DNA from: Aphelenchoides besseyi
Taxonomy: Eukaryota; Nematoda; Chromadorea; Rhabditida; Aphelenchoididae
DNA: 64,000 nt
NCBI GenBank assembly: GCA_024699855.1
Contig: JAMPIQ010000001.1
Location: 7,316,001-7,380,000, forward strand
Reading direction: 5' to 3'
Shown: positions 10,633-23,200 of the stretch, in pieces
Numbering within the stretch: the stretch's first letter is position 1
Layout of the letters: the number at the start of each line of letters is the position of its first letter
Notes under the pieces: model-generated
What the model saw: only the letters and a program-made list of their open reading frames with translations
Databases searched by the model: none
What the model was told of the DNA's origin: nothing
Made by a program: the position numbers and the translations under genes

Positions 10633-10889
10633 GAGTTATGTTCTTAAAGAAGCTAAACGGGTTCTTATTATAGGCTTACTGATAACAGTGGCCATATCTT
10701 TTTATGGTAATTATGCCTTTGAAATTTTTTTATAAAAATGAGTTTTGCAGTGAATAGTGAGTTTTATTGAGATAAGAAGTCAATTGGAAATTGTCATTTG
10801 GACTTGATTGATTTTCATCCACATTGAATCTATTCGTTGAATTGAACTCGTGGTGCTGAAGAAGATTTCGCTTTGAAGTTGTCGAAAAA
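10633..10889. other. short convergent gap between NHE and BTB gene
   Basis: The NHE (+) and BTB gene (-) end toward each other about 260 bp apart. The gap is AT-rich and holds their 3' ends; nothing else is seen. Confidence 0.5.
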
Positions 10890-12200
10890 TCACTTGATCT
10901 TCTTCATCAAAAACCTAAACAAACTGTTGGAATTGCACTCGGTTAAACTCACTTCTGCATTGAATCGTCGTTTAAAGGTGTTGTAATGATAATTGCAAAT
11001 CGACGCGTAGCACATCGTCTTGAGTTGAGCGAAATTGTGCTGATTGACCACGAGCAGAATCTTCACAAGTTCATTGAGGTCAATTGCAGCAACCTGCAAC
11101 CAACAAACGACTAATCCCTTCTTCTCTCAGCTCACGCGTTTCACGGCCCGAATCAACATATGATGAACGTATTGACGAATCTCATCTTTGCGTACTGGTT
11201 TGATGAACTCAACTGCCTTCATCAATTCATCGGCTTCGCGATAACTCCATTGATCATTCGGAGGCGAGACCGCGTTCGTGTGAAGAAACTCGACCAAGAA
11301 CTTCATCGTACATGCGTTGTAATCCGGCATTCGAACTTCTTTTACCCGCGGCTGTTTGCCCATCTTATCGAACAAATCGCAGAAATACATGGAATTTGCA
11401 TACAACAAGCGCGAACAGCCCCAAATTTCTTCATCACTACACAAAATAGAAACATCCCTGAAACGAAAACTTTAAAATGACAAGCGTTCTAATGACACAT
11501 ACAAATCTTTTTCGCTGATTGTTTTCTGTCTAGTAGTTGACTCGGAAAAATTAAATGTCATCAGTACATCGGTCATTTCGAAACTTTTTTGTTCGAAACT
11601 TAGTTGAATAGAAATAACGAAACGCCATGTGGTACCTTGAAATTTGATTTTGTATTCTCAGCCAACCACATACGCAGTCTGTCCCCCAAGAATCGTGATA
11701 AATTGGAACGAAACTCACCCACTGGAGCCGAGAACGAATTTGTTAGTCCAACAATCGAGGGCGAAATATAAACATCAGAATATGGTTGACAATCTAAAAC
11801 TTAAATGGTTCGATTAGATGCAAACTCACGTATTAGATGTGTGAGTTCTGTGTCAGCGTAGATTTTGTAAGCCATGCGACAAGTTGGAGTGATGCTAACT
11901 CCCGAACGATCGTCGGGCAACAGAAACATACAAACACTATCAGCTGGTGCAGCAAAAAACCCACTCCTTTGGTTGTGAATATGTAAAACCCTAAACATGA
12001 GATCAATTTAAAGCTTCTCAATTCACTTACCAATCATATGCTGAAGTGCCAAATGCTGTTGTGAAGTAACGTCGTACACTCAGTCCACGAGGTGCGTTAA
12101 AACTCTCTGGATTGAGAATCGAGTGCAAATAAAAGTGAATTAATCGTGCACGATCTTCTTCAATCGAATCAAAAACAAACGGCGATTCCAAGGTCTCCAT
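10890..12200 (-). CDS. BTB/POZ domain protein
   Basis: BTB proteins usually dimerise and often act as adaptors for Cul3 ubiquitin ligase; that role is inferred here. Start ATG at 12198-12200, with exons at about 12031-12200 and 11830-11990, a third split by a 41-nt intron within 11636-11793, the BTB exons about 11127-11580, and a last exon ending at 10890. The first 170 residues match nothing I recognise; they could be a diverged MATH-like region. The BTB core has DVSILCSDEEIWGCSRLLYA, then SMYFCDLFDKM and VRMPDYNACTMKFLVEFLH, followed by a helical stretch (VRKDEIRQYVHHMLIRA). The last exon (VAAIDLNELVKILLVVNQHN) looks like the start of a BACK-type helical repeat. A strong donor GTAAGT follows exon 1. 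Confidence 0.75.
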
Positions 12201-15200
12201 GGCCAGAAACTGTTTTGAGTACTGAGCGAATTACTACCGGAAAGAATCATAATATCAATTCCTTTTTCATATGCAAATTTTATTTCGAAAGTTTTGTTTA
12301 CGTTAAGCGTCTTTGTGGATTTAGTTTCGTAGAGTTTTTGTTCAGCTTTTTGCTTATTTGTTTGCGTTGAACAAGGAACTAGTCATTCAATTGTTTGCGT
12401 TCGAAAGCGGCAGGAGCACAAAGAACGTGAATCAGATTGGTCCTGCAGTTCGCAATTCCCATTAACTCGATTGCAACTCAATCCTCCGTCCGTCAAGCGT
12501 GCAAGAAAACGAAAGATCGAATTCGACGCATGTTGCTCATGTTCACTGCATACCAAGAGCGTAATTAATACCAAGAAGCAATGAATGGAACGTAGAGCAG
12601 TTGAAACCGTTCTGAGCTTGCAAATACGAATTTGCATCAGACATCGTGTATTTCCGTGTTTCGCTTGAATTCGTATTGACTTACTTTGCAACAATCAGAT
12701 TATGTTTCTTAATCTAATAATAAGGCTCTTGGTATCCAAATTGACCTACTTCTTGTCAATTGATCACTCAACCGTCAATTTTTGTGCTAATCCACTTGTC
12801 GTCCAATTAGAGTGGTTTTTAGCGCCTTAATTCTCACTTGTTGAAGGCCATTCGAGCTGCTAATGGAAATATGTGCGACGATAAATGTTAATCGAATTCG
12901 AACGTCAAATGTTGCAAGAACTAGATTACGGTATTCGTGGTACTTTCAACAGAAATATTTTGCAGTTTATGGCTTTCTCTACCGTACAATCTTGTTTATT
13001 CTACTCTTGGGCTTTCTGTTATTGAATGACCACTTTTCTAATAAAAAATTCGAGACCGCACGACTTCCGTGCGAAGTGCTTTCAACTGTTGACTTTTGCC
13101 AATTCGTTCGACAGCTCTTGAGATTAAATCCACGGCCAAACAATACGTACTCAAGCAAATTTATTACTCGACCGGCTAAGATTTGGTCGACACGCGCTAC
13201 GTGGAGCAGCAATTGAGCGGAGTGCGTGCAATTGACCACCACAAACATCGCACAGTCTAATGGCGTTGACTCTTGAGAATCTTTTCGGTGTTCTTCCGCT
13301 CGATTTTGTTTGTTTGATCGACACCACATCCGATCATTCGACAAAGAGAGAGAGACCTCTGCCTACAAAACACACACTCAAATTGGCTACTTTGTTCAGA
13401 GGTCGCAGTTGGGCAACGAAGACAAACACAATCGATTCTTGTACGTGAGTTTCTGAACTTGTTTCGGAATCTCTGAGTTGAGAAAACTTGTCGACAGTCC
13501 GTGGAGTGTTGCTGGAAGTGAATTTGCCATTGTTTCGTTGATGCGCATCATAAACTTCTCCATCAATTTTACATTTTTAACGATTTCGTATTATGTGGAT
13601 GTCATCGACGGCCAAAATTTACGACCTTCAATCGTTTGCATCAACGACATTGACAATCGACATCTCAAATTGCCGCGGATTCGGTTGCGTAAACGACCGC
13701 GACGAGTCATGGCTACAAAGGAGAAGAATACGGAAATGCAATGAAGGTGGAACAAATGGACGTGATTAGTTCGAGAGTTAGCAATACGACTTTTCGTTTG
13801 TATCCTCGTAATTCGTTTGGAAATTGATCTTCCAGTTTTGTAGTCGAGCGAAATTCATTGCGAAGAACATTGAAGTTTTCGACACGAAAAAACAAATTAG
13901 TCATTTAAATGGGCCTCAAGCGAACGCCAAAACTGGTTAGTCAAAGGGGCTCGTTTACTTCAAACGAATTTCGATCTGACGTGTATTTATCTTTTTCATC
14001 AAAATTGTAAAGATCAGCTGACTCTTGTGCTCTCCTCATCTTCGCCGTTGATGAATTGATTCGAAACGCAGCCATTCAATCAGGTTCTTTACCGTGTTAT
14101 ACGGTCACATTACAAACGAAATGAATTGTTGTTGAGCTCATGCACGTTGCGTGGACAAATAAGCAGCGGTCGTTAGTTACTTTAACGGCCTTCTAAACAC
14201 AATCCATAAAAATAAGCGCAACTGCGGTCGATCGTAAACTCGGCTTATGATTTTCGAATGAAGTTGCTGTCGGCTTTTGGCTTTTAATGACATTGTAAAT
14301 CTGAGTTCACCAAGAGGAAACGGAAATCGTCTCATTTACCGTATGGTCTCTACAATTAAGTTTTTACAACCAACGTGATTTACGTTTTCATTCATAGGCG
14401 ATGGTCTACGGTAATCGCGTTGAATGGTCGGCTTTTGAGTAATTCAACGAGCTTTTTGTTGTCTTTAACATTCGAAAGCGAATTGTTCGATTTTCTTTTG
14501 GCGGTTTGATTCAACCCAAAATTTCCTGTTCACAACAACACGTCGTCTTTCCAACTTGTCGCTCGTTGACCTTTTTTCAATGTGAAATTGAACGTCAAAT
14601 GGCTCGTTGGTTTCACAACTCGAGTGCCTTTTAAATCGCCGCACCAAAAATTGGAAGTTGTTGTGAGGGTTTGAAAGCGAATTGCCCGATGGGTTCGAAA
14701 GTTCAGCGGAATTAAAGGTCGCAAAAAACGACTGACAATCAACTTTCAAATCAAATTTCTGAAGTGTGACTCTCGTGATTGTTTGAAACAAAAACTTTGG
14801 TCTTTTTGAGCTTTGAATTGCAGCAGATTTTGCATGGGAACTTAACGAGTGTGAACTGCAACGAATTGCATTACACACCCTTTGGGATCATCCGAACGAT
14901 TAGCGTTTGTACCCTTCGATTCGCACGTTCACCTGCTCGTACCGTTCGATTCAGCTTAAGCGAAACGAACGTTGCGACAATGTTCTTTTAAGTGCGTGCA
15001 TGTGAACCCAAAATCAAAGTCAAACCGTCAATCAAGAACAATCAGATTGTAAGAAAGAGTTGGGCAAGAGAGTTGGCGTGAATGCAGCTGTTTGGTTTCG
15101 AATTCGTGAATCAAGACCAAAGGTTTCAAATCCGTCGTTCGGTTATCCGAGCCTTTCGGTTTTGACGATCCGACGTTTGAATCTGATCTTCGGCCAAAAA

Positions 15201-18200
15201 GACTTTCGCCTCCTCGGGAGGTTTCATGAGGTTCCTCCGCATTAGACGCGGATCTTTTCGTTCTTTAAAAATTTAATGGGGCATATGTTTTCTGCATTCG
15301 ATTCGATTTATTGGATCACATTTTTGGAAGCTCATAACCCGAAAGAATAACATCAAATGATAATAAAAGACGACTCAATTCGATGCTCGTAATCGAATCA
15401 ATTGGGGACATAAATTTTAGTGGTTGGTAAACTGCTCAACAGTCTCTCACTGGACAGCAGCTGTCGGACGAACCGAAAAGTCCACCTGCCTTCTCGTGTG
15501 CCGTTCGACCTCTTGCCACCATTTGGTTTCAATCAAAATTGATATAATTGATGGGCATGTTTTAACTGATGATTGATTCTCTTTTCCGCTTACGTTTTAC
15601 ACAAAAAGGCATGTAAATGAAATCATTTCGAAACAAATTTACAGATCAAAAGAGTAATCATAGTCATGAATAAGGTTAATCAATTCGAATTGTTGAACTT
15701 TCGACATACAGGACAACCATAACTTCTAAATTTGGGTCCTTCAACCGCTTTTGTTTGATTACAAAATAGCAAACAGACACTCGTCTATGAATCACTCTTC
15801 TTCTTTCGTATCAAAAACACGTCGGTGAGTGTATTTACCGTAATCATTCACATTGGCAACCTCTTCTCGGTTTCGAAATTTCTACGAACGTCAATTTGTT
15901 TGATGTGCAAAGTGTTTTCGCAACTCTGAGTCCCAAATTGTCGCCATTCAGCGGATTATGAAATTGACCGACCTTTTTGCAGAAGAAACATGTTGATGTT
16001 CTCTGCAACTAACAGTGACGTAAACCTGAAAGACCAATTGGTTTAATGGAACTTGATAGTCAACTGCTGTACGATTTTCTTTTTAAAAGCCGTAAGTTTT
16101 ATTGACAGAAAAAGGGGAACCTTTGGTCGAAATTCTCGTCTTTTGACTGTTCCGCTCTCGCGCGAACTATTCTGAGTCAGTTGACGGGAACGACGACCAA
16201 AATGGTATTCAGAAAAACTTTTACGAGTGCTTGCTCTCCTTTCCATGTGCATGGAGATGATCGAGTAGAAAAGACGAGTTATCATTTCACAGGACCACAC
16301 GCAGCAAAGTGGATTCATCTGTTTAAACAACCATGAGAGACATTCTGTGGGTGGAATTCGTGGAATAATTAAAAAACAGTCAAGTCGTTCAAAAGTCAGT
16401 TGTCGTTTCACGACTCAAAGTACTCGATTCGGATGGTCATTGGACTCAACAAATTGAATGGATTATCCTCAAACTTAATTGCTGTTAAAATTTGAAATTT
16501 CGTTATTGGTAATCTCTTTCTGTGGGATCATCTGCTTTCGCAGAGAACTTTCGTCATTCGGCGGCATTCATTTTTGTACTCTCGATCGCACACGAACATT
16601 CGCAGCCTCAACCTCATATTCTCAACCCTTTTACGAGCAAGTGCGGGGTTGTTCGTGTCGCAGTCATGACGACGCCAATCGAACCGACGATCAACCACAC
16701 CGCCGATTTGAAAAGTAGCCGCCATTCGGGTTTATGAGTCTCGGAATCATGGAAATTCGCCACAAAGTGATTAGAAACATCGTACGCTTGTGAGTAACAG
16801 ACTAACTTCCGCGTTGGGTTGTGGTCGAAAAGTGTGAGACGAAATGTGTCAAATCGAATTGATGTGTGAAGTGCGTTTTTAAGGAAATGCGCAATACTTT
16901 TAAACATTCAATCTTGTAATTCTGACGTTCTTCCCAAAATCGAGAAGGAAGTGAATAATCGCGGATGCCAACACACGAAAACTGTGATTCGTCGTGTCTT
17001 GTGGTCGTCGGCGTTTTGATAACAAAAACAACAAAAATAACGCGAAGCTAAAAACGTCGTCTTACGTTGCTTCGAAATGTCAAATTCATCTCAAGAGTAC
17101 AGGCAGAAGATCGCCGTTTACTTCAATCGATGACCTTTCCGAAGCCGATTCGCGTTCTTGGGCTCGAATCACAGAGTTAGCGAAACGGAAGCCCTCGGAA
17201 AGTTTGCCGTGAGAAAAAGCTGTATGATTGATGTTTACCATTAAGCTCGCTACTTGTTTATCAGGTTTTTCGCTGTTTTCGAGCCCAACGCAGGTGGATA
17301 TGATGTTTGCGTTCGTTTAGGCGTGAATTCAGAAATCAATTTCGAATGCCACTCCTTCGTTTTGAACAGGTGCGTAAATTCGCGTTCCCAAACACGAGTT
17401 TGTGGCTTTTGATCTTCGACAAGAAATCGTTTTTGTGCCTTGTCGAGTGCACTCGCCATTTGAATCGACGTGATCAATACGCCGGAGGACAAATTTGACA
17501 ACTTTCTTTCTGTTCACGCGCAATCGCTGAAGGGGCGCAACAGACAAAAAGGGGCGCGACATGTTCGCCGATTATTTTTGTCAGAAAAAAGGTCGAACAT
17601 ACAAGTGGTTCAACTGATGAGGTTTCGCTTTCATCGATTCTACGCACTTTGCAAATAGAAGACGCGAAAACTTTTCTTCCGTGGCCCCTCCAACGCAGAC
17701 AACGCTTCCGTTGATAACGAGAGAGAGGTAACGGTGCGGGATTCCTAACGAAGAACTGCGAGTTTCCTCTAATGTTGTCGTTTTTGTGAACTGACTCATT
17801 GACTCGGCAATTTGTGGTCGAGAGTTCAAATTTTGGTTTTTGAATGGCGTGAGTTTTGCACTCAGTTTTTGTGGGAATTTTTGCGTCGAATGAAAATCAT
17901 ATTTCTGGGTTCGTCGTTCTGACTCTCGGCTATTCACGGTTTTGGAGTTTATGGGCTTTTCCGCAGCAGTAGGTGCGATTGGACCGCAAGATTGTTGTTT
18001 TTGTAAGGACGCGGAAAAATGACGAAACGTTCATTCCCGGTTTCAATCAAGCAGTCAATCGAAAGAAAAGAATCGTGTTGGACGCGTGGATCTGCAGCAT
18101 TGATTGAAATTTAAGGGCTGACCATTATATGGTGGACGAAGCGTCAGGGTTTGATCGATGGCTGTAAGTTGTTTTCACGTTTGCATTTCGGCTTTTTTCC

Positions 18201-20093
18201 GTCCCATCAGCCGCAAGATCGACAAGGAATAACTAATGTCCTTTGTCTTGTCTTGAGCAGTGGATTTTGTTTTTATGTGCTGAATGTGCTCGTTTGACTT
18301 CGAAAATTACGCAAGCTGTTTGATTTATAAGACCCAGCCGCAGACTTGTAATTTGACAGGCCGACGAGAGTTGCAGGTGACCGATTGAGCTCCTCCGTTC
18401 CAACTGCTTTCGTGCTTTCCTGCCATTGGCATTATTCTCCAGCATTGTCTTGTAGTCTTTAAGGTGCTCATGGAATTGGACGCGTGTTCCGAAACCAGAA
18501 GATTCCATCTGCCGCAGATGTCGTGGTGAAGCATATTGTACGCGGGTATTAAGAAGACGAATTTCTAATTTGCCTTCGCTAAGAAGGCGATGTTGCGTGT
18601 AAGTTTCATTTGTCAAAAACCGGGGGGTAATGCAATAAGAAGCGTTGGTCTTTGCATGCGAGATGTCGTTTGGTCCGAAGATCGCTTGTAACAAGCATGA
18701 ATTTTTGAAGTCTATTTTTGGCCTTTCACTTCGCATAATTGAGCGACGCTCATCGCCAACTCGTTTCGGCAATAAGCAATTTCGAAAGATTCTTTCTAAT
18801 AGTGAGTATAAGAAAGTCGAACTTTTCGCCCGCACGATCGCTCGCCCGGGTGTTATTAGCGGTGAAGACGAAAGGCGCTTGTTTACTATGCATAAAAAAA
18901 CGTGGTCCGAGAGGACATTTGGTGTCCATCTCGAACGTACTCTCCGCGCTTTCTGACTGATACAGCGGTGCAGTTTGAGTGCAACAATCCCGATTCTTTT
19001 TTGTTGGTTGACGTTTCACTTTGCAGTCATCGACGCGCGGCCGTTTATCAAAAGACTCTTGATCCGCTTTTTGAGCGAATGGTCGTTTCTTCAATCCGTG
19101 CGTTTCACGTCATCGACTGTGTTTGCATGACGCGTACAACGCATTAGCAATCAACACATTTTTGTCTTTTCAAATGGCAAGACGATTTGTAAGTAGCGAG
19201 CGAACTTCTCATTTGGCACACGCAAATCGCAACAAATTTCTCCAAATATCTTTCAACTTCCAAAATGGCAATCACGCACATTCAAATCAGCGTTTTTTCG
19301 AAAACAAACTTCTGAACTTTGCGTGTCGATGACAAACAGCGTATTGCAAAAAAGGAGCACAAGACGAATTTTATTAAATTGCCCGATATTTTTGGTCAAC
19401 GATTTTTGTTATCACGAGTTCCATCGCGTCGTACTTCAACGGTTGTTTTGTAATTGCCGTTGGTTGTCGACAGCAAGATGATCTTTTCGCGTCAATTCAA
19501 CAGTTGGGGCGTTGGGTTTTGCACCACGCACCGCTTGTTGCAGAAGTTGTCGCGAAATTTCTCTTCCTTTTCACGATCGGTGGTGGAGGTCGTAGCTCTG
19601 TAAATCGGGTCTTTTCGTTGCAAAAGTGTTTCGATCACAACGGTTATTACAAGTGTTTTCTTATTAGAACCGATTGTTAATAGCCGATGACAGAGATGTT
19701 GGTTGGTTTTATGAAAACTCGTATTCTCGCGCATCGCCTCATTGATTTTTCTTTCGTTTTTGTTCATTGCAAACTTTGCGCAGCCATTGCTCTGTTGCAT
19801 TCGAAGTTTGGGGATTGTCGAAAAAGAACGTCTCGAACAGTCAAAGGTGAAAGACATTAACGTACGTGTTTTACAGGTTTTTCTCAACAACCTACGACCC
19901 AAACGATGATTGAAAGAAAATTGGTCTCGCACTCAAATCGCGTACGATTTCTTGACGTTTGCTGAGAGGGTATGGATTGTGTTTCCGGAACCAGAGAGGG
20001 GACTTTGTTCTCATTTATTTGCCGCTTATGATATTTAATTGCGTCTTCAGCTTTTTGCAACAAGCGCAAAATCGGGCCTTTCGAATTCGCGCA

Positions 20094-20222
20094 ATGGATT
20101 TTCCGAGTGTCGTTGTGAGAGGCTCTGGGGCGGTGAGAGGCTCTGGAGCGGTGTGCGTGTTCTCATTGTTGCTTCGCAAATATGAGTTGAATAGAGCGAT
20201 CGAGAAGATGGGTGCTGATGAG
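20094..20222 (+). CDS. candidate first exon in the gene-poor stretch (weak)
   Basis: ATG at 20094 opens 43 codons with no stop, ending at a near-perfect donor (GATGAG then GTAAGTAATT). A pyrimidine stretch ending CTTCAG lies 45 bp upstream. The predicted peptide, starting MDFPSVVVRGSG, includes a duplicated RGSGAV unit and a KYELNRAIEKM helix-like end. It resembles no family I know. The exon ends in phase 0, which does not match the phase needed by the acceptor at 26888, so if real it would need another exon between them. Kept only because it is the cleanest start-plus-donor pair in this stretch. Confidence 0.15.
20115..20150. repeat. two tandem 18-bp units
   Basis: GTGAGAGGCTCTGGGGCG at 20115-20132 is followed directly by a copy with one change (GAGCG) at 20133-20150. 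This is a simple tandem duplication. Confidence 0.85.
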
Positions 20223-23200
20223 GTAAGTAATTGCGGCGTACTCTCGCTTGGCGTTGAACGGCCTTCTGATGAGGGTACGGAATTCAACACTACTTCATGG
20301 GGCCTTTAGCACGACCTTTGGCCAATTCAATAAGCGGACCGAATTACCTGCTAAACAATAAAGAAATACGGTAATTTCGAGTGCTTGTATAATAGGTTCG
20401 AGAGACAAGTGGATGAGTAGGGACCCGGGAAAACCGTCAAGATAGAGCGGTTGATTTTCGAAGACTTTCCAGTTTGTGTGTGCCGCTATTGGCACAGGAA
20501 AACACGCTTTGCGAAAAAGCAAGATCAAATTGCAACGGTATTGAGTTATAGGCTTAAGACTTCCGGCGCAAGCTGTTTGAGTAGGTCCCTTAACGTCTTG
20601 ATTTTCAAGCCAAAGATCGCGGCATGACATTTCGATTCGAAAGGTAAAGAGACGTCGGGTCGATTAAAAAGGTTCATTGTCGATTGGTGAATTACGCACA
20701 TTTCCATGACAAACAACGAATTGTGGTGCGAATGCAAATTCATGTTTGTGCCACACAAAGAGCGAGTCGGGATTGTCCAAATTGGCTACGAGCAAGTGGA
20801 CCGACTATTGTGTCGTCCACTTGCAAATTTTAAATGAGCGGATTGACAGGTGGGAGAGCGGAAATAGTGAGAACACCTGCAATGGAACAAGAATTCTATC
20901 TTCGGCCTTAATTTTGTTTTGGAAAAATTTTCGCTTTGCGCACTTTAACCCGAGACTTCGGCCGACCATCTACAAGCAATTTGTGGGAACGAAAAGCGCC
21001 AGTTAAGCTTCAAAACTGAAATTCAATCGTCTGTTTACCACTGATTATTGTTGCGGCTTTGGCACAACATTTACGAGGCCCAAATACCATCGACCTTAGC
21101 GGCGTGCATCGTCAAAAGTTCTTTTTCGAAAGGGCGCGATCATCAAAAGTTTGCCGTTTATGATTCTTCGCCGTTTTGGCGGCTTTCCATTCTCGAACAT
21201 AAATTTCATGGGCTATTTTTGCTCCTATCGTCCAACAGCTATTCCAACCACCATTTATCCAGAAGTTTTGATCCTAGGAGTGCAAATACGACAAGCGCAA
21301 TGGCCATTTCTCGATGTTTCATCATTCTCGGGGCCCTCCGTTTTGTGGTCTTAGTGCTTGGGACGTGCCATGGCTTTTTCTTTTCTCGCTTTTCGTTTCG
21401 CTTTGCTGCTTTTGCATTAATATTCACACTTGCCGCTTTTGCCCATCTCCCAATCGACAGGCCATGAATTGTTGCTTTGAATACTAGATTGTTGACCAGT
21501 CGACTTGTTTAGCATCCGAATACCGCGTCGTTGCGTCGGTTCATCTTTTCGATTCGAGTTTTGTAGTTAGAAGTTTCGGGCGACTTAAGATTCGTACTTT
21601 GACATTTGGTTTAGAGCAGTAGGTTCGGTTGTTTGAATACAGAATGTGGACTGTTTTAGCAAAATTAAATATGTGATAGTTTGGTCGCCTGTTTTGTTCA
21701 AAGGTCAACTTCAGTTACAGTAATGGACAAAACAGAATTTGTATGGCAAATTCGGGAGTTACAAGGGCGGTGCGCTTTCCCGGTCTTCGGCTGCGAAATC
21801 CGCCTTTCGACTCCTCCCATTCGCCCCGTACCGGCCCGTCTTTTTGCTTTCTCCCGGTCCGATTTTTAGACGGTGAGCGAGCGTAAAGAGGCGTGGTTTT
21901 CCTTTTTTCGGGAGGACTTGGTGCACCACCACGAATTTACCCCGCCCACCAGCACTCTCAAAAATTCGTCTCCCAGTCCGTGAAACGGCCGTCCACCGCG
22001 GTACGCTTTTCATTCTCGAGTTTTTGCCGAGAGAAAGTCTACTTGCCCAAACAGTGGGGGCAAGTTAAAGCTGCTGATTTTTGCCAAGTAAACCAACCGC
22101 TTCATCTCTCCGCCAACTCGTTCAGCAGTTTTCGAGTCAAGAATGCAATCATGCAGAAAACCCCATTAATGCACTTCTCTCCAATTCAAACTGATCGTCA
22201 TCTACTCTCAACTCCTTTTCCAACGTTCTTTGACCGTCGAATGCGCTTTTGTTTCCTTTCAATTTCGTTCGTTTCAGGACTGGTTTTTGATTGAAATTCA
22301 GGTGTTACCGTATACTCTCGTTTTCTTGTGACATCTTGCGTAATTGACCCATTAAAACTTCTTGCTCCTTTTGGGCAATTTTAAAATCTACGCAATTGCC
22401 GCCGTTGTGTCTGTTCAAACACCACCAATCTCGGGTGCTTCTCAAACTTTTGCACATGTTTTTTCGTTTTCTTATCACTTGCGGACAACCAAGTTTACGG
22501 TAGACGGGGAGGAGAGTTTTGTAAACGAAGCACAAGACTCAGCAAACGCTCGTTTTTAATCGGTCGACTTTCGCCCGTTTAATTGCAATTCACACTCATG
22601 TGTCTGTTTAACTGATTCATACGTTTCGTCCATTTCAGTTCGCTGTTTATAGAACCGTTTAATTTATTCGCAAATTGGCTTCAACTTTTACGAGTAGGCC
22701 TACGAGAGTCGTGAACTTTGACGTGATTCAATTTCGTGCAACAGAAACATGATCGTTGTTTTTCTTTCAGGCGGTTTCTATCATTCGGGTTGAACGAACC
22801 AACTAATCCCATTTGAGCTGTGGTTAGTAAGTGAAGTACGGTCGAACAGCTCATTAACGTCGATTCTACCCGACTTATTTCTTAGCCGGTGCACAATCCA
22901 GCAATCGCGCCGGTCGCGAACCTTCTTCAAAAAGTCGAATTGTGTTCCCCAACTCGTGTGCCTTTTTAGTTCGAAATTGTTTACGTCTTCGGGCGTCCAA
23001 TCACTATTTCATTGCAACGTTTAATCGAACTATCTTCGTGAGTAACGAAGACGTCAATCGATACTAATGAGTTTTGTTTTTTTTAGTTTTAAGTGATCTG
23101 ATCTCCACTTCATATTCACGCTTTGAATCTTCACAATGTCCGTTGAGCACTGATTCCGAGTGTCGTGGCGACGTGGCAGAAGCGCCGAACGTTTGATTGC

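Noticed and set aside
12383..13216. Open frames of about 100 codons on both strands upstream of the BTB gene
   Set aside because: They overlap each other on opposite strands, match nothing, and this is the expected promoter region.
18233..18835. 200-codon open frame on the - strand in the gene desert
   Set aside because: It begins at GTG with no ATG support, has no splice context or known motif, and such lengths arise by chance in this much sequence.
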